From Rikenellaceae bacterium (GTDB lineage Bacteria; Bacteroidota; Bacteroidia; Bacteroidales; Rikenellaceae): a stretch of 49,227 bases of DNA. The stretch covers positions 1 to 49,227 of the forward strand of contig JAFQJK010000043.1 of the NCBI GenBank assembly GCA_017415005.1, given 5' to 3'. Made by a program: the position numbers and the translations under genes. Positions 1 through 9,497 of the stretch are shown piece by piece; positions within the stretch are counted from its first letter, which is position 1; the number at the start of each line of letters is the position of its first letter. Under the pieces are notes generated by a model, which saw nothing but the letters and a program-made list of their open reading frames with translations, did no database searches and was not told the origin of the DNA.

Positions 1-23
1 CAAAAGGCTCCCTCAGGAAACCC

Positions 24-78
24 GACAGGGAAACGACAGGGAAACGACAGGGAAACGACAGGGAAACGACAGGGAAAC
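24..78. repeat. 11-bp tandem repeat, five exact copies
   Basis: The unit GACAGGGAAAC is repeated five times without a mismatch, with a partial sixth start after it. It lies in the spacer downstream of the meaB stop codon and next to a hairpin. No open frame with family character crosses it. It is probably a slippage-prone microsatellite; no function can be assigned. Confidence 0.9.
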
Positions 79-81
79 GAC

Positions 82-110
82 ACGCCCGGGACACAGAGCG
101 TCCCGGGCGT
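82..110 (-). terminator. Hairpin downstream of meaB
   Basis: An 11-bp perfect stem, ACGCCCGGGAC pairing with GTCCCGGGCGT, encloses a 7-nt loop. It lies about 75 bp beyond the meaB stop on the minus strand. There is no T-tract, so it is either a weak terminator or an RNA 3'-end stabilising hairpin. The stem is certain; the role is inferred from position. Confidence 0.5.
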
Positions 111-185
111 GCAACCAATATCATGGGACGAAGCCCGCGAACCATAGCCCGCCACAGCCTGGTCCCGCTCCGCTCCGAAACCGGA

Positions 186-1307
186 CTATTGCTTCAGCAG
201 CGAAAAATAGAGGTCGAGCAACTCTTTGGCCGCCACGAACGAGCTCATCCGGTCGTTGAGCACAAGGTCCTCATACCGGGCGATCTGCCCCCCGATGGTC
301 GGATTGTGGTAGAAGCTCTCTCTGAGCGCCTCGCTGATCGTCTCGTACATCCAGTATTTCGACTGGCGGTGGCGGTTCGAGGCATAGTAGCCGTTCTTGC
401 GTGTGAACTTCAGAAAATCCTCGACGCCGCTCCATATCTCGGTGAGGCCGGTGCCCTCGACGGCCGAGCAGGTATACACGCGCGGCTTCCAGCCCGAATC
501 GGGCATCGGGAAGAGCCGCAGCGCGCTGGCGAAGTGTGCCTTGGCCATCTCGGCCCGCGGGATGTTCGACCCGTCGGCCTTGTTAATGGCGATCATGTCG
601 GCCATCTCCATGATGCCGCGCTTGATCCCCTGCAACTCATCGCCGGCCCCTGCGATCTGCAGCAGCATGAACATATCGACCATCGAGTGAACCGCCGTCT
701 CCGACTGCCCCACTCCGACCGTCTCGATAAATACCACATCGAACCCCGCCGCCTCGCACAGAATCACCGTCTCGCGTGTCTTGCGCGCCACGCCACCCAG
801 CGAGCCCGCCGACGGCGAGGGCCGGATGAACGCCCGCGGGTTGGCCACCAGCGTCTCCATACGCGTCTTATCGCCCAGGATCGAGCCGCCGCTCCGCTCC
901 GAGCTCGGGTCGATGGCCAGCACGGCCAGCTTATGGTCGAGCCCGGTCACCAGTCCGCCGATCGCCTCGATGAACGTCGACTTGCCGGCACCCGGCACGC
1001 CGGTGATCCCGATGCGTACCGAGCGGCCCGCATGGGGCAGGCAACGCTCGATGATCTCCTGCGACTGGGTGTAGTGCTCGGGCAGCAGGCTCTCGACCAG
1101 CGTGATAGCCTGCGAGAGGATCGTAATATTCCCGTCGAGGATACCCTTCACATAATCGTCCGTCGTCAGCACGCGCCGCCTCACGCGGCGGTAGCCGGGA
1201 TTGACCACCGGGGGCTGCTCGACCCCGGCATTGACCACCAGCGCGCTGTCCTCGTGCTCGCGCCTGTGGTGTTCCTCAAAATGCTCCATATCTCCAAAAT
1301 GCTCCAT
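186..1307 (-). CDS. meaB: MeaB/ArgK-family GTPase, methylmalonyl-CoA mutase chaperone
   Basis: This 373-residue G3E GTPase protects and reloads adenosylcobalamin-dependent methylmalonyl-CoA mutase in the cytoplasm. The P-loop GVPGAGKST is at about residues 103-111, followed by the family segments AIDPSSERSGGSILGDKTRM and ETVGVGQSE and the base-recognition motif NKAD. Length fits MeaB, with an extended His/Glu-rich N-terminus in which MEHF occurs twice (residues 1 and 7), so the true start could be either Met. The mutase itself is not in the window, but the epimerase and decarboxylase of the same pathway lie about 2 kb away on the other strand, which supports the assignment over other G3E GTPases. 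Confidence 0.95.
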   Translation of the reverse strand: MEHFGDMEHFEEHHRREHEDSALVVNAGVEQPPVVNPGYRRVRRRVLTTDDYVKGILDGNITILSQAITLVESLLPEHYTQSQEIIERCLPHAGRSVRIGITGVPGAGKSTFIEAIGGLVTGLDHKLAVLAIDPSSERSGGSILGDKTRMETLVANPRAFIRPSPSAGSLGGVARKTRETVILCEAAGFDVVFIETVGVGQSETAVHSMVDMFMLLQIAGAGDELQGIKRGIMEMADMIAINKADGSNIPRAEMAKAHFASALRLFPMPDSGWKPRVYTCSAVEGTGLTEIWSGVEDFLKFTRKNGYYASNRHRQSKYWMYETISEALRESFYHNPTIGGQIARYEDLVLNDRMSSFVAAKELLDLYFSLLKQ

Positions 1308-1410
1308 GTCTCCCGCTCCGGTATTTAGTGTCTCCGGGGCATCCGCCCCAACTTGCTTCGACCCATAAACGACAGCGCCTCACAGCTCTGCCGCGCGACC
1401 TTGCCACGAC

Positions 1411-1866
1411 TTACAGCACATCGTCGATCTGCTGCTCGTCCAGCGACGACGGATTGCCCGACCAGACCACCCGCCCGCGCCCGTCGATAAGCACCGCGAA
1501 CGGCACGTACTGCACGCCGAACGCCGCATAACTCTTACCTCCGTCGTCGATCCCGATGAGCAGCGCGCCCCGGTCGCCGACGAGCGGCGCGATCTTATCG
1601 GGCGCCTCCTTGGCAACGAGCACCACGTCGAGCCGGCCGCGGTACCTGGCGGCCAGCGCCTTGAGCGGCGCGACGCGCCGGACGCTCGGCGCGCTCGTCG
1701 AAACGACGAACTCGACAAGGCTCGGACGCCCCTCGGTGAGGCCGCTCCCGCCCATCCACTCGCGGATACGCAGTTCGGGAGCTCTCTCGCCGATGACCAG
1801 CCGCTGGGCCTCGACCGCCGCCACGGCAGCCGCTGCCAGCAAAAGGGTAAGGATCATGCGTTTCAT
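1411..1866 (-). CDS. Secreted thioredoxin-fold protein lacking the CxxC motif
   Basis: A 151-residue protein with an N-terminal signal peptide (hydrophobic residues about 4-20, likely cleavage after VEA). A TlpA/thioredoxin-like fold follows: the strand VEFVVST leads to SAPS at residues 58-61, where redox-active members have CxPC, and a cis-proline loop YVPFAVLID lies at about 120-128. Both active-site cysteines are serines, so disulfide exchange is not expected; binding or scaffolding in the periplasm is an inference. It lies about 100 bp upstream of meaB on the same strand, but the functions do not obviously link. Overlapping ORFs on both strands have no family features; this frame was chosen for its signal peptide and fold. 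Confidence 0.7.
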   Translation of the reverse strand: MKRMILTLLLAAAAVAAVEAQRLVIGERAPELRIREWMGGSGLTEGRPSLVEFVVSTSAPSVRRVAPLKALAARYRGRLDVVLVAKEAPDKIAPLVGDRGALLIGIDDGGKSYAAFGVQYVPFAVLIDGRGRVVWSGNPSSLDEQQIDDVL

Positions 1867-2036
1867 AAGCTTGACGTATTAGGTGAACCCCGGCTTGAGG
1901 TTCCGGCCCGCATGGCACGTGCCGCCCAGGACGGAACTTTATGCGAAGTTACGAAAATTTATTTGATTCGCGCGGCGGCCGTCTCGGCCGAAAGTATTAA
2001 TTTTACCCGCATTCCAAACCAATACAGCTGCGGAAC

Positions 2037-3155
2037 ATGAACATCGGATTCGACGCCAAACGGATTTTTTTCAACGGGAGCGGACTGGGCAATTACAGCC
2101 GCAGCACGGTCGAACTGCTCAGCCGCTACCGTCCCGACGACCGGTATGTCCTCTTCTCGCCCCGCCCCGGCAACCGCTACGGGTTCGAGGTGCCCCCGAA
2201 CGCCGAGGTCCGTTATCCGTCCGGCCGCGCGGGCCGCGCCGCACCGTCGCTCTGGCGCAGCTACGGCATGGCGTCCGACATCCGCCGAAGCGGCGTGGCG
2301 ATCTACCACGGGCTGAGCAACGAGCTGCCCGCCGACATCCGCCGAAGCGGGGCGCGCAGCGTGGTGACGGTCCACGACCTGATCTTCGTCCGCATGCCCG
2401 AGCTCTACAAGCCCGCCGACCGCTGGCTCTATACGCAAAAATACCGCCGCAGTTGCCGCAATGCCGACCGTATCGTCGCCATCAGCCTCCAGACCCGCGA
2501 CGATCTGGTGAATGTCTGGCACATCGCCCCCGAAAAGATCGACGTGGTCTACCAGGGGTGCAGCCCGATCTTTTATGAGCCCGCCGCACCGGAACAGCGG
2601 GCTGCCGTGCGCGCAAAATACCACCTACCGGAGCGCTATATCCTCAGCGTGGGAACGATCGAGGAGCGCAAGAACCTGATGCTGACCGTCCGGGCCATGG
2701 CCGCCGGACGGCTCGACATCGACCTGGTGGCCTGCGGGCGCCGTACGCCCTATGCCGACCGCATCGAACAGTACGCCCGCGAGCAGGGCATAGCCGGCCG
2801 CGTGCACCTGCTGAGCGAGGTGACGTTCACCGACCTGCCGGCCCTTTACCAGATGAGCGCCGTGATGGTCTACGCCTCGTTCTACGAGGGCTTCGGCATC
2901 CCGATCCTCGAAGGGCTGAACAGCGGCATACCGGTGATCACCTCCGCAGGAGGGGTCTTCCCCGAAACGGGGGGCGACGCAGCGCTCTACGTCGACCCGC
3001 ACAACGTCGATGCGATGGCCGACGCGTTGCAGCGTACGCTCGGCGACGAGTCGCTCCGCAATGACATGATCCGAAAGGGACACCTTTACGCACAACGATT
3101 CCGCGAGGAGCGGATCGCCCGTGACCTCACGGAAGTCTATCACAGGCTGCTCTGA
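2037..3155 (+). CDS. Glycosyltransferase family 4 (GT-B fold)
   Basis: A 372-residue GT-B glycosyltransferase of the GT4 type. The N-terminal half begins [22 protein letters not shown], a glycine-rich acceptor-side loop. The C-terminal half carries the sugar-nucleotide site [13 protein letters not shown] (about residue 200) and the E-x7-E motif within [10 protein letters not shown] (about residue 284). It probably moves a sugar from a nucleotide donor onto a lipid or polysaccharide acceptor at the inner membrane face. Donor and acceptor cannot be read from sequence. It is a lone gene upstream of the methylmalonyl-CoA block, separated by about 170 bp containing a separate promoter, so it is probably transcribed independently. 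Confidence 0.9.
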   Translation: MNIGFDAKRIFFNGSGLGNYSRSTVELLSRYRPDDRYVLFSPRPGNRYGFEVPPNAEVRYPSGRAGRAAPSLWRSYGMASDIRRSGVAIYHGLSNELPADIRRSGARSVVTVHDLIFVRMPELYKPADRWLYTQKYRRSCRNADRIVAISLQTRDDLVNVWHIAPEKIDVVYQGCSPIFYEPAAPEQRAAVRAKYHLPERYILSVGTIEERKNLMLTVRAMAAGRLDIDLVACGRRTPYADRIEQYAREQGIAGRVHLLSEVTFTDLPALYQMSAVMVYASFYEGFGIPILEGLNSGIPVITSAGGVFPETGGDAALYVDPHNVDAMADALQRTLGDESLRNDMIRKGHLYAQRFREERIARDLTEVYHRLL

Positions 3156-3239
3156 GGCCGATTGGCCGCGTCTAATTATCTTTCGGTCAAAAAAGCGGAA
3201 AAAATGCGGAAAACTTTCTGAAATCTCAGATTTTCCTTG

Positions 3240-3247
3240 TAGTTTTG
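3240..3247 (+). promoter_or_regulatory. Putative -7 box for the methylmalonyl-CoA operon
   Basis: TAGTTTTG matches the Bacteroidetes -7 consensus TAnnTTTG and lies about 80 bp before the epimerase start. A near-consensus TTTC is 21 nt upstream in place of TTTG. The AT-rich context contrasts with the flanking genes. Confidence 0.45.
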
Positions 3248-3327
3248 TGAAATTCGGTCCGAAACCGACCGCACACACTCGTCAATTCACTCTAAATCAC
3301 ACAAATAAACCAATAAAACCTTTTATC

Positions 3328-3738
3328 ATGGACATCTCACATATCGAACACATCGGTATTGCCGTCAAGAGCCTTGACGAAGCCATCCCCTACTGGGAAA
3401 ACGTACTGGGCCTGAAATGCTACAACATCGAGGAGGTAGCCGACCAGAAAGTGAAGACCGCCTTCTTCAAAGTGGGCCAGACCAAGATCGAGCTGCTCGA
3501 GCCGACCTCGGAGGATAGCACCATCGCCAAGTTCATCGAGAAGAAGGGCGCCGGCGTACACCATGTGGCCTTTGCCGTGAACGGCATCGAGGGCGCGCTG
3601 GCCGACGCCGAGGCCAAGGGCGTCCAGCTGATCGACAAGGCCCCGCGCGGAGGCGCCGAAGGCCTTTCGATCGCCTTCCTGCACCCCAAGTCGACCTGCG
3701 GCGTGCTGACCGAACTTTGCGAAGATAAGAACAAGTAA
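3328..3738 (+). CDS. mce: Methylmalonyl-CoA epimerase
   Basis: This 136-residue vicinal-oxygen-chelate protein interconverts (2R)- and (2S)-methylmalonyl-CoA, linking the B12-dependent mutase to the decarboxylase. The sequence opens [19 protein letters not shown] with the first metal-ligand His. [15 protein letters not shown] supplies the second His, and the ligand Glu lies in VLTELCEDK near the C-terminus. Length matches the family. The open frame extends upstream to 3121, but that extension overlaps the promoter and has no family match, so the ATG at 3328 is preferred. The gene begins an operon, with mmdA starting 13 bp after its stop. Confidence 0.96.
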   Translation: MDISHIEHIGIAVKSLDEAIPYWENVLGLKCYNIEEVADQKVKTAFFKVGQTKIELLEPTSEDSTIAKFIEKKGAGVHHVAFAVNGIEGALADAEAKGVQLIDKAPRGGAEGLSIAFLHPKSTCGVLTELCEDKNK

Positions 3739-3750
3739 TCCACCGACACG

Positions 3751-5313
3751 ATGAACGACAACAAAGAAAAAATACAGGATCTGATCCGCCGGCGCGACGA
3801 AGCCAAGCTCGGCGGCGGGCAGAAACGCATCGACTCCCAGCATAAGAAAGGCAAGCTGACGGCCCGTGAGCGCATCGAAATGTTCCTCGACGAGGGCAGC
3901 TTCGAGGAGTTCGACATGTTCGTCACCCACCGTTGCACGAACTTCGGCATCGACAAGGAGACCTATTACGGCGACGGCGTGATCACCGGCTACGGCACGG
4001 TCGACGGCCGCCTGGTCTATGTCTTCGCCCAGGACTTCACCGTCTTCGGCGGCTCGCTTTCCGAAGCGTTCGCCAACAAGATCTGCAAGGTCATGGACAT
4101 GGCCATGAAGATGGGCGCCCCGCTGATCGGCATCAACGACTCGGGCGGAGCGCGCATCCAGGAGGGCGTCAACAGCCTGAGCGGCTACACCGAGATCTTC
4201 CAGCGCAACATCCTCGCCTCGGGCGTGATCCCGCAGATCTCGGCCATCTTCGGCCCCTGCGCCGGCGGCGCCGTATACTCGCCCGCCCTCACCGACTTCA
4301 TCGTGATGAGCAAGGGTATCAGCTACATGTTCGTGACCGGCCCCAAGGTCGTCAAAACCGTCACGGGCGAAGAGGTGACCCAGGAGCAGCTCGGCGGCGC
4401 GTCGATCCACGCGGCCAAGAGCGGCGTGGCCCACTTCGTGACCGATAGCGAGGAGGACGGCCTGGCGCTGATCCGCAAGCTGATCAGCTACCTGCCGCAG
4501 AACAACCTCGAGGACGCCCCGCTGGCCGTCTGCACGGACAGCATCGACCGCCTCGAGGACGCGCTGAACGACCTGATCCCCGACAACCCGAACAAGCCGT
4601 ACGACGTGCTCGACGTGATCCACGCCATCGTCGACAACGGCGAGTTCCTCGAGAGCCAGCGCCTGTTCGCGCCCAACATCGTGACCGGCTTCGCCCGGTT
4701 CAACGGCCAGAGCGTCGGCATCATCGCCAACCAGCCCAAGTACCTGGCCGGCGTGCTCGACATCAACGCCTCGCGCAAGGCCGCCCGCTTCGTACGCTTC
4801 TGCGACGCGTTCAACATTCCGATCGTCACACTGGTCGACGTTCCCGGTTTCCTGCCCGGCACGGCCCAGGAGTACGGCGGCATCATCATCCACGGCGCCA
4901 AGCTGCTGTTCGCATACGGCGAGGCCACGGTGCCCAAGATCACGATCATCCTGCGCAAAGCCTACGGCGGCGCCTACTGCGTGATGAGCTCCAAGCACCT
5001 GCGCGGCGACATCAATTACGCGTGGCCGACGGGCGAGATCGCTGTCATGGGCCCCTCGGGCGCCATCGAGGTACTCTCGTCGAAAGAGATCGCCGCAGTG
5101 ACCGACCCCGAGGAGCAGGCCAAATTCAAGGCCGAGAAGGAGGCCGAGTACCGCGACAAGTTCGCCAACCCGTACGTGGCCGCCAAGTACGGCTACATCG
5201 ACGACGTGATCGAGCCGCGCAACACGCGCTTCCGCATCATCCGCGCGCTGCAATCGCTCGCGACCAAGAAATTGTCGAACCCTGCCAAGAAGCACTCAAA
5301 CATTCCGTTGTAG
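3751..5313 (+). CDS. mmdA: Methylmalonyl-CoA decarboxylase alpha subunit (carboxyltransferase)
   Basis: A 520-residue carboxyltransferase that moves the carboxyl group from methylmalonyl-CoA to the biotin of the carrier subunit, giving propionyl-CoA. The N-terminal half has the crotonase-fold oxyanion signature [12 protein letters not shown] and [14 protein letters not shown] (about residues 130-180). The C-terminal half has [24 protein letters not shown] and [14 protein letters not shown]. Length and both halves match MmdA/PccB. The biotin carrier, beta pump and gamma-like genes next to it, and the absence of a biotin carboxylase gene, favour the sodium-pumping decarboxylase over propionyl-CoA carboxylase. 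Its stop is one base from the next start, so translation is probably coupled. Confidence 0.94.
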   Translation: MNDNKEKIQDLIRRRDEAKLGGGQKRIDSQHKKGKLTARERIEMFLDEGSFEEFDMFVTHRCTNFGIDKETYYGDGVITGYGTVDGRLVYVFAQDFTVFGGSLSEAFANKICKVMDMAMKMGAPLIGINDSGGARIQEGVNSLSGYTEIFQRNILASGVIPQISAIFGPCAGGAVYSPALTDFIVMSKGISYMFVTGPKVVKTVTGEEVTQEQLGGASIHAAKSGVAHFVTDSEEDGLALIRKLISYLPQNNLEDAPLAVCTDSIDRLEDALNDLIPDNPNKPYDVLDVIHAIVDNGEFLESQRLFAPNIVTGFARFNGQSVGIIANQPKYLAGVLDINASRKAARFVRFCDAFNIPIVTLVDVPGFLPGTAQEYGGIIIHGAKLLFAYGEATVPKITIILRKAYGGAYCVMSSKHLRGDINYAWPTGEIAVMGPSGAIEVLSSKEIAAVTDPEEQAKFKAEKEAEYRDKFANPYVAAKYGYIDDVIEPRNTRFRIIRALQSLATKKLSNPAKKHSNIPL

Positions 5314-5314
5314 C

Positions 5315-6220
5315 ATGAAGAAATCACTGTTTTTAGGACTCTTCCTGCTCCTGGCGGCGGCCGGCTTTGCCCAGAACATCCGCGATGTGCGCATCAACGA
5401 GATCCTGGTCAAGAACGTCGACAACTACGAGGACGACTACGGCAAGCGTATCGGGTGGATCGAGCTTTATAACTCGGGCCATGCCAAGGTCAACCTCGGG
5501 GGTGCTTACCTGACCGTCAAGCGGGGCGATAAAACGCTGACCTACCGTATCCCGAAAGGAGACGCACGGACCGTGCTCGGTCCGCAGGACTACATGATAT
5601 TCTTCTGCGACGGCTCTGCCACCAAGGGCGTGTTCCACACCAACTTCACGCTCGACCAGACCGGCTACATCGCGCTGCTGGACGCCAGCGGCAAAGGCAC
5701 CGCGATCGACTCGGTCATGTACAACGTCGCCGACCAGGAACCCGACATCTCGATGGGCCGGATCGAGGACGCCGACGGCAAGATCGTCTTCACCAAGCTG
5801 AAGATGACCACGCCGCGCGCGACCAACGAGCTGGAGGAAAAGGTCCCGCACCACGAGCTGTTCCGCCAGATGGACCCCTCGGGCGTCGGCATGGCCATCA
5901 CTGCGATGTCGGTGGTGTTCACCGCGCTGCTCTGCCTCTATCTGATCTTCCGCACGCTGGGTAAGATCAGTGTCGGCATCGCACGCCGCAAGGAGATCCG
6001 ATCCAAGGCTTCCCAGGGCGCCGCACCGGCCGTCGCAGCCAGGAAGGGCGACGCGCTCACCAGCGACGAGATCGCGGCCATCGGCCTGGCGCTCTACCAG
6101 TACGAGAACGACCTGCACGACATTGAGTCGACCGTGCTGACGTTCAACCGCACGGCCAAGGCATACTCGCCGTGGAGCTCCAAGATCTACGGGCTCCGCC
6201 AGTTACCCAACAAAAAATAA
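5315..6220 (+). CDS. OadG-type gamma subunit fused to a lamin-tail domain
   Basis: A 301-residue membrane protein. A signal peptide (about 1-19) is followed by a lamin-tail domain (about 20-150; NIRDVRINEILVKN, GWIELYNSGHAKVNL, GPQDYMIFFCDG, LDQTGYIALLD) that would face the periplasm. A single membrane helix (about 193-214) leads to a cytoplasmic tail with GDALTSDEIAAIGLALYQYE, resembling the OadG C-terminus. OadG subunits anchor the carboxyltransferase to the beta pump, and its place between mmdA and the biotin carrier fits that role. The fused periplasmic domain makes it about three times the usual OadG length. It sits tightly between operon partners. The anchoring role is inferred from gene order and topology. 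Confidence 0.8.
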   Translation: MKKSLFLGLFLLLAAAGFAQNIRDVRINEILVKNVDNYEDDYGKRIGWIELYNSGHAKVNLGGAYLTVKRGDKTLTYRIPKGDARTVLGPQDYMIFFCDGSATKGVFHTNFTLDQTGYIALLDASGKGTAIDSVMYNVADQEPDISMGRIEDADGKIVFTKLKMTTPRATNELEEKVPHHELFRQMDPSGVGMAITAMSVVFTALLCLYLIFRTLGKISVGIARRKEIRSKASQGAAPAVAARKGDALTSDEIAAIGLALYQYENDLHDIESTVLTFNRTAKAYSPWSSKIYGLRQLPNKK

Positions 6221-6228
6221 GATGATCC

Positions 6229-6669
6229 ATGAAGAGCTATAAGTTTAAAATCAACGGAAGTGAATACGTCGTCGAGATCAACAACATCGAGGACAACACC
6301 GCGAACGTCTCGGTCAACGGTGCCGAGTACGAGGTCGAGATCGACGGCAAAGCACCCAAGGCCACCAAAACGCCGAAGCTCGTGCAGAGCGTAGCTGTTC
6401 CGTCGACCGACGCCCATCCGGCCGTGGCCAAGACCTCGGCGCCGGCCGGTGCGGGCGCCGGAGCCGTCAAAAGCCCGCTGCCGGGCGTGATCCTCGACCT
6501 GCAGGTCAAGGTGGGCGACACGGTCGCCGTCGGGCAGCGCCTGCTGGTGCTCGAAGCCATGAAGATGGAGAACAACATCGACTCGGACAGAGCCGGCGTC
6601 GTACGTGAAATCAAAGTTAACAAGGGCGATTCCGTCTTGGAAGGCGATGTCCTGCTAATCATCGGATAA
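6229..6669 (+). CDS. mmdC: Biotin carboxyl carrier subunit of the decarboxylase
   Basis: A 146-residue biotinyl protein. The C-terminal domain (about 75-146) carries the biotinylation motif EAMKMEN with the acceptor Lys at residue 112, and ends in the hammerhead strand pattern GDSVLEGDVLLIIG. An Ala/Pro-rich hinge (about 60-80) joins it to an N-terminal segment of short strands. The biotin arm shuttles CO2 from the alpha subunit to the membrane beta subunit. The gene starts 8 bp after the gamma stop and ends 2 bp before the beta start, so it is firmly in the operon. Confidence 0.95.
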   Translation: MKSYKFKINGSEYVVEINNIEDNTANVSVNGAEYEVEIDGKAPKATKTPKLVQSVAVPSTDAHPAVAKTSAPAGAGAGAVKSPLPGVILDLQVKVGDTVAVGQRLLVLEAMKMENNIDSDRAGVVREIKVNKGDSVLEGDVLLIIG

Positions 6670-6671
6670 CT

Positions 6672-7847
6672 ATGCTGGCAGAAGTAGCAAATACTGGTTT
6701 TCTCTCCTTCATGGGAGACAACATCCGGGAGTTCATCGGCTTCACGGGCTTCGCCAACGTCACGTGGGGGCACCTCGCCATGATCCTGGTGGGCTGTTTC
6801 TTCATCTTCCTGGCGATCCGCTTCAAGTTCGAGCCGATGCTGCTCGTTCCGATCGGCTTCGGCATCCTGGTGGGCAACATCCCGTTCTACCCCGGCATGG
6901 AGGTAGGTATCTACGAGGACGGCACCGTGCTCAACTACCTCTATTTCGGCGTGGTCAAAGGCATCTACCCGCCGCTGATCTTCCTCGGCATCGGGGCGCT
7001 GACCGACTTTTCGGCGCTGATCTCGAACCCGAAGCTGATGACCGTGGGCGCCGCCGCCCAGCTCGGTATCTTCGGCGCCTACATCATTGCGCTGCAACTG
7101 GGCTATACGGCCGCCGAGTCGGGTGCCATCGCCATCATCGGCGGCGCCGACGGTCCGACCGCCATCTTCCTCTCGTCGAAACTGGCCCCCGACATGATGG
7201 GTGCCATCGCCATCTCGGCCTACTCGTACATGGCTCTCGTACCGCTGATCCAGCCGCCCGTGATGCGCCTGCTCACCACCAAGAAGGAGCGCCTGATCCG
7301 CATGAAGCCGCCCCGTCCGGTGTCGCAGCTCGAGAAGATCCTCTTCCCGATCATCGGCCTGTTGCTCACGGCTTTCCTCGTGCCCTCGGGCCTTCCGCTG
7401 CTGGGTATGCTGTTCCTGGGCAACCTGCTCAAGGAGAGCGGCGTGACGCGCCGTCTGGCCGTAACGGCCGGCGGCCCGCTGATCGACATCGTGACGATCC
7501 TGATCGGCCTTACGGTGGGCGCCTCGACTCAGGCGACGACCTTCCTGACTGCCAAGTCGCTGGGTATCTTCTTCCTCGGCGCCATCTCGTTCGTGATCGC
7601 CACGTTCGGCGGCGTGATGTACGTCAAGATCCTCAACCTCTTTCTCAAGCCGGGCAACAAGATCAACCCGCTGATCGGTAACGCCGGGGTCTCGGCCGTG
7701 CCGGCCGCTGCACGTGTATCGCAGGATGTGGGTATCAAGTACGACCGCACCAACTACCTGCTGATGCACGCCATGGGTCCCAACGTGGCCGGTGTGATCG
7801 GCAGCGCCGTGGCAGCCGGCGTACTGCTCGGCTTCCTCGGAAGCTGA
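6672..7847 (+). CDS. mmdB: Sodium-translocating decarboxylase beta subunit
   Basis: A 391-residue polytopic membrane protein that decarboxylates carboxybiotin and exports Na+. Family signatures are NPKLMTVGAAAQLGIFGAY, IIGGADGPTAIFLSSKLAPD (about residue 155, with the conserved Asp), AYSYMALVPLIQPPVMRLLT and the C-terminal HAMGPNVAGVIGSAVAAGV. About ten hydrophobic helices are visible. Length is typical of OadB/MmdB. It is the last gene of the mce-mmdA-gamma-mmdC-mmdB unit, followed closely by a strong terminator. Confidence 0.96.
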   Translation: MLAEVANTGFLSFMGDNIREFIGFTGFANVTWGHLAMILVGCFFIFLAIRFKFEPMLLVPIGFGILVGNIPFYPGMEVGIYEDGTVLNYLYFGVVKGIYPPLIFLGIGALTDFSALISNPKLMTVGAAAQLGIFGAYIIALQLGYTAAESGAIAIIGGADGPTAIFLSSKLAPDMMGAIAISAYSYMALVPLIQPPVMRLLTTKKERLIRMKPPRPVSQLEKILFPIIGLLLTAFLVPSGLPLLGMLFLGNLLKESGVTRRLAVTAGGPLIDIVTILIGLTVGASTQATTFLTAKSLGIFFLGAISFVIATFGGVMYVKILNLFLKPGNKINPLIGNAGVSAVPAAARVSQDVGIKYDRTNYLLMHAMGPNVAGVIGSAVAAGVLLGFLGS

Positions 7848-7866
7848 TCGCGTCCGCGCATCTGTT

Positions 7867-7900
7867 TCAAGAGGCTGGCCCGTTGCGGGTCAGCCTCTTT
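7867..7900 (+). terminator. Rho-independent terminator after mmdB
   Basis: AAGAGGCTGGCCC, a short GTTGC loop, then GGGTCAGCCTCTTT form a near-perfect hairpin with A and T runs at its ends, 20 bp past the mmdB stop. It closes the methylmalonyl-CoA operon. Confidence 0.85.
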
Positions 7901-7994
7901 CATCTGCCGGGCACACCGGATCAGGCACAGCCGGGACACAGGCTCGCCCCTGAAATTCACCGATCATGGCCGCCGGATTTCAGAAACAAATTCG

Positions 7995-8143
7995 TATCTT
8001 TGCAGAAAATAAGATGCGGTTCGGCAATCTTTAGGAAAACAAGTTTTCTATCGATCTGCTCTCACCGATCACTGTCTTGTATAGGATATGCCTCAGACAA
8101 GCCCGAACAAGTTTGGCTTGCCGCCCGGCTTTCCCTATCTTTG
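7995..8143 (+). repeat. Promoter-hairpin repeat block upstream of ffh
   Basis: Two degenerate units of the repeat family also found at 13922-14076 and 41718-41873. The block starts at TATCTTTG (7995-8002) and ends at TATCTTTG (8136-8143), 26 bp before ffh. The second unit has the hairpin CAAGCC/GGCTTG around CGAACAAGTTT; its TTTG (8112-8115) sits exactly 20 nt before the last TATCTTTG, giving a full Bacteroidetes promoter. The first unit keeps CGGCAATCTTT but has a different hairpin (AGGAAAAC/GTTTTCT), and its internal -7 box is lost. This block is therefore likely the ffh promoter. Confidence 0.8.
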
Positions 8144-8169
8144 CCGTCAAACCGAAATTCAGCAACACC

Positions 8170-9480
8170 ATGTTTGAAAACCTGACCGACAAACTCGAAC
8201 GTTCGTTTAAAATACTAAAGGGCGAGGGCAAGATCACCGAAATCAACGTCGCCGAGACGCTCAAGGAGATCCGCCGCGCGCTGGTCGATGCCGACGTCAA
8301 CTACAAGGTGGCCAAGACCTTCACCGACGACGTCAAGCAGAAGGCGCTGGGTGCCGACGTGCTCAAGGCCGTCAAGCCGGGCCAGATGATGACCAAGATC
8401 GTACGCGACGAGCTGGCCGCGCTGATGGGCGGCACGATGACCGACATCCGGCTCGAGGGCAACCCGGCCGTTATCCTGATCGCCGGTCTCCAGGGTTCGG
8501 GTAAGACCACGTTCTCTGGGAAACTGGCCAGCCACCTCAAGAGCAAGAAGGGGCGCCAGGTGTTGCTCGTGGCGGGCGATGTCTACCGGCCGGCCGCCAT
8601 CGACCAGCTCAAGGTGCTCGGCACGCAGATCGGCGTCGAGGTCTACACCGAGGAGGGTAACAAAAACCCCGTCGAGATCGCCGAGAACGCGATCCGCCAC
8701 GCACGGGCCAACCACATCAACACGGTCATCGTCGATACGGCGGGCCGTCTGGCTGTCGATCAGCAGATGATGGACGAGATCGCCGCGATCAAGAAGGCAG
8801 TGAATCCCGGCGAGACGCTCTTCGTGGTCGATTCGATGACCGGCCAGGACGCCGTCAACACGGCGCGCGAGTTCAACCGCCGCCTCGATTTCGACGGCGT
8901 GGTACTCACCAAGCTCGACGGCGATACCCGCGGCGGCGCGGCCATCTCGATCCGCGCGGTGGTCGACAAGCCGCTCAAGTTCATCTCCTCGGGCGAGAAG
9001 ATGGACGCGCTGCAGGTGTTCCACCCCGAGCGTATGGCCGACCGAATCCTCGGCATGGGCGACATCGTGTCGCTGGTCGAGAAGGCGCAGGAGCAGTACG
9101 ACGAGCAGGAAGCCCGCAAGCTCAAGAAAAAGCTGGTCAAGGATCAGTTCAACTTCAACGACTTCCTCACTCAGATCGGCCAGATCAAGAAGATGGGTAA
9201 CCTCAAGGACCTCGCTTCGATGATCCCCGGCGTCGGGAAGGCGCTCAAGAACGTCGAGATCAGTGACGACGTGTTCAAGCAGACCGAGTCGATCATCTAC
9301 TCGATGACCCCCGCCGAGCGCGAGAACCCCTCGATCATCAACGGCAGCCGCAAGGCCCGCATCGCGGCCGGCAGCGGCACGACGGTGCAGGACGTGAACC
9401 GCCTTTTGAAGCAGTTCGAAGACATGCGCAAGATGATGAAAAGCGTGGCCGGCGGCGGCATTCCCAAACTTCGCAGATAA
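8170..9480 (+). CDS. ffh: Signal recognition particle protein Ffh
   Basis: A 436-residue SRP GTPase that binds signal peptides of nascent membrane proteins together with SRP RNA and docks with FtsY. N domain about 1-90; G domain with P-loop GLQGSGKTT (about 105-113), [24 protein letters not shown] and [12 protein letters not shown]; methionine-rich M domain with [25 protein letters not shown] and a C-terminal MRKMMK segment. Length is standard. The open frame runs upstream to 8077 through the promoter repeat, so the ATG at 8170, where homology begins, is chosen. folD follows 17 bp downstream and may be co-transcribed. Confidence 0.97.
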   Translation: MFENLTDKLERSFKILKGEGKITEINVAETLKEIRRALVDADVNYKVAKTFTDDVKQKALGADVLKAVKPGQMMTKIVRDELAALMGGTMTDIRLEGNPAVILIAGLQGSGKTTFSGKLASHLKSKKGRQVLLVAGDVYRPAAIDQLKVLGTQIGVEVYTEEGNKNPVEIAENAIRHARANHINTVIVDTAGRLAVDQQMMDEIAAIKKAVNPGETLFVVDSMTGQDAVNTAREFNRRLDFDGVVLTKLDGDTRGGAAISIRAVVDKPLKFISSGEKMDALQVFHPERMADRILGMGDIVSLVEKAQEQYDEQEARKLKKKLVKDQFNFNDFLTQIGQIKKMGNLKDLASMIPGVGKALKNVEISDDVFKQTESIIYSMTPAERENPSIINGSRKARIAAGSGTTVQDVNRLLKQFEDMRKMMKSVAGGGIPKLRR

Positions 9481-9497
9481 TCCAAAGACACAACGAT

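Noticed and set aside
24..78. Short repeats considered as a CRISPR array
   Set aside because: The units are 11 bp and directly adjacent with no spacers; no cas genes nearby.
3337..5295. A 652-residue minus-strand ORF opposite mce and mmdA
   Set aside because: Its sequence is rich in Asp, Val, Leu, Gly, Ala, Arg and His, the usual antisense image of a GC-rich gene; the plus strand encodes clearly recognisable enzymes.
3751..5313. Propionyl-CoA carboxylase beta as the name for the carboxyltransferase
   Set aside because: No biotin carboxylase gene is present, while the beta pump and gamma-like subunit are; the decarboxylase fits better, though the subunits are homologous.
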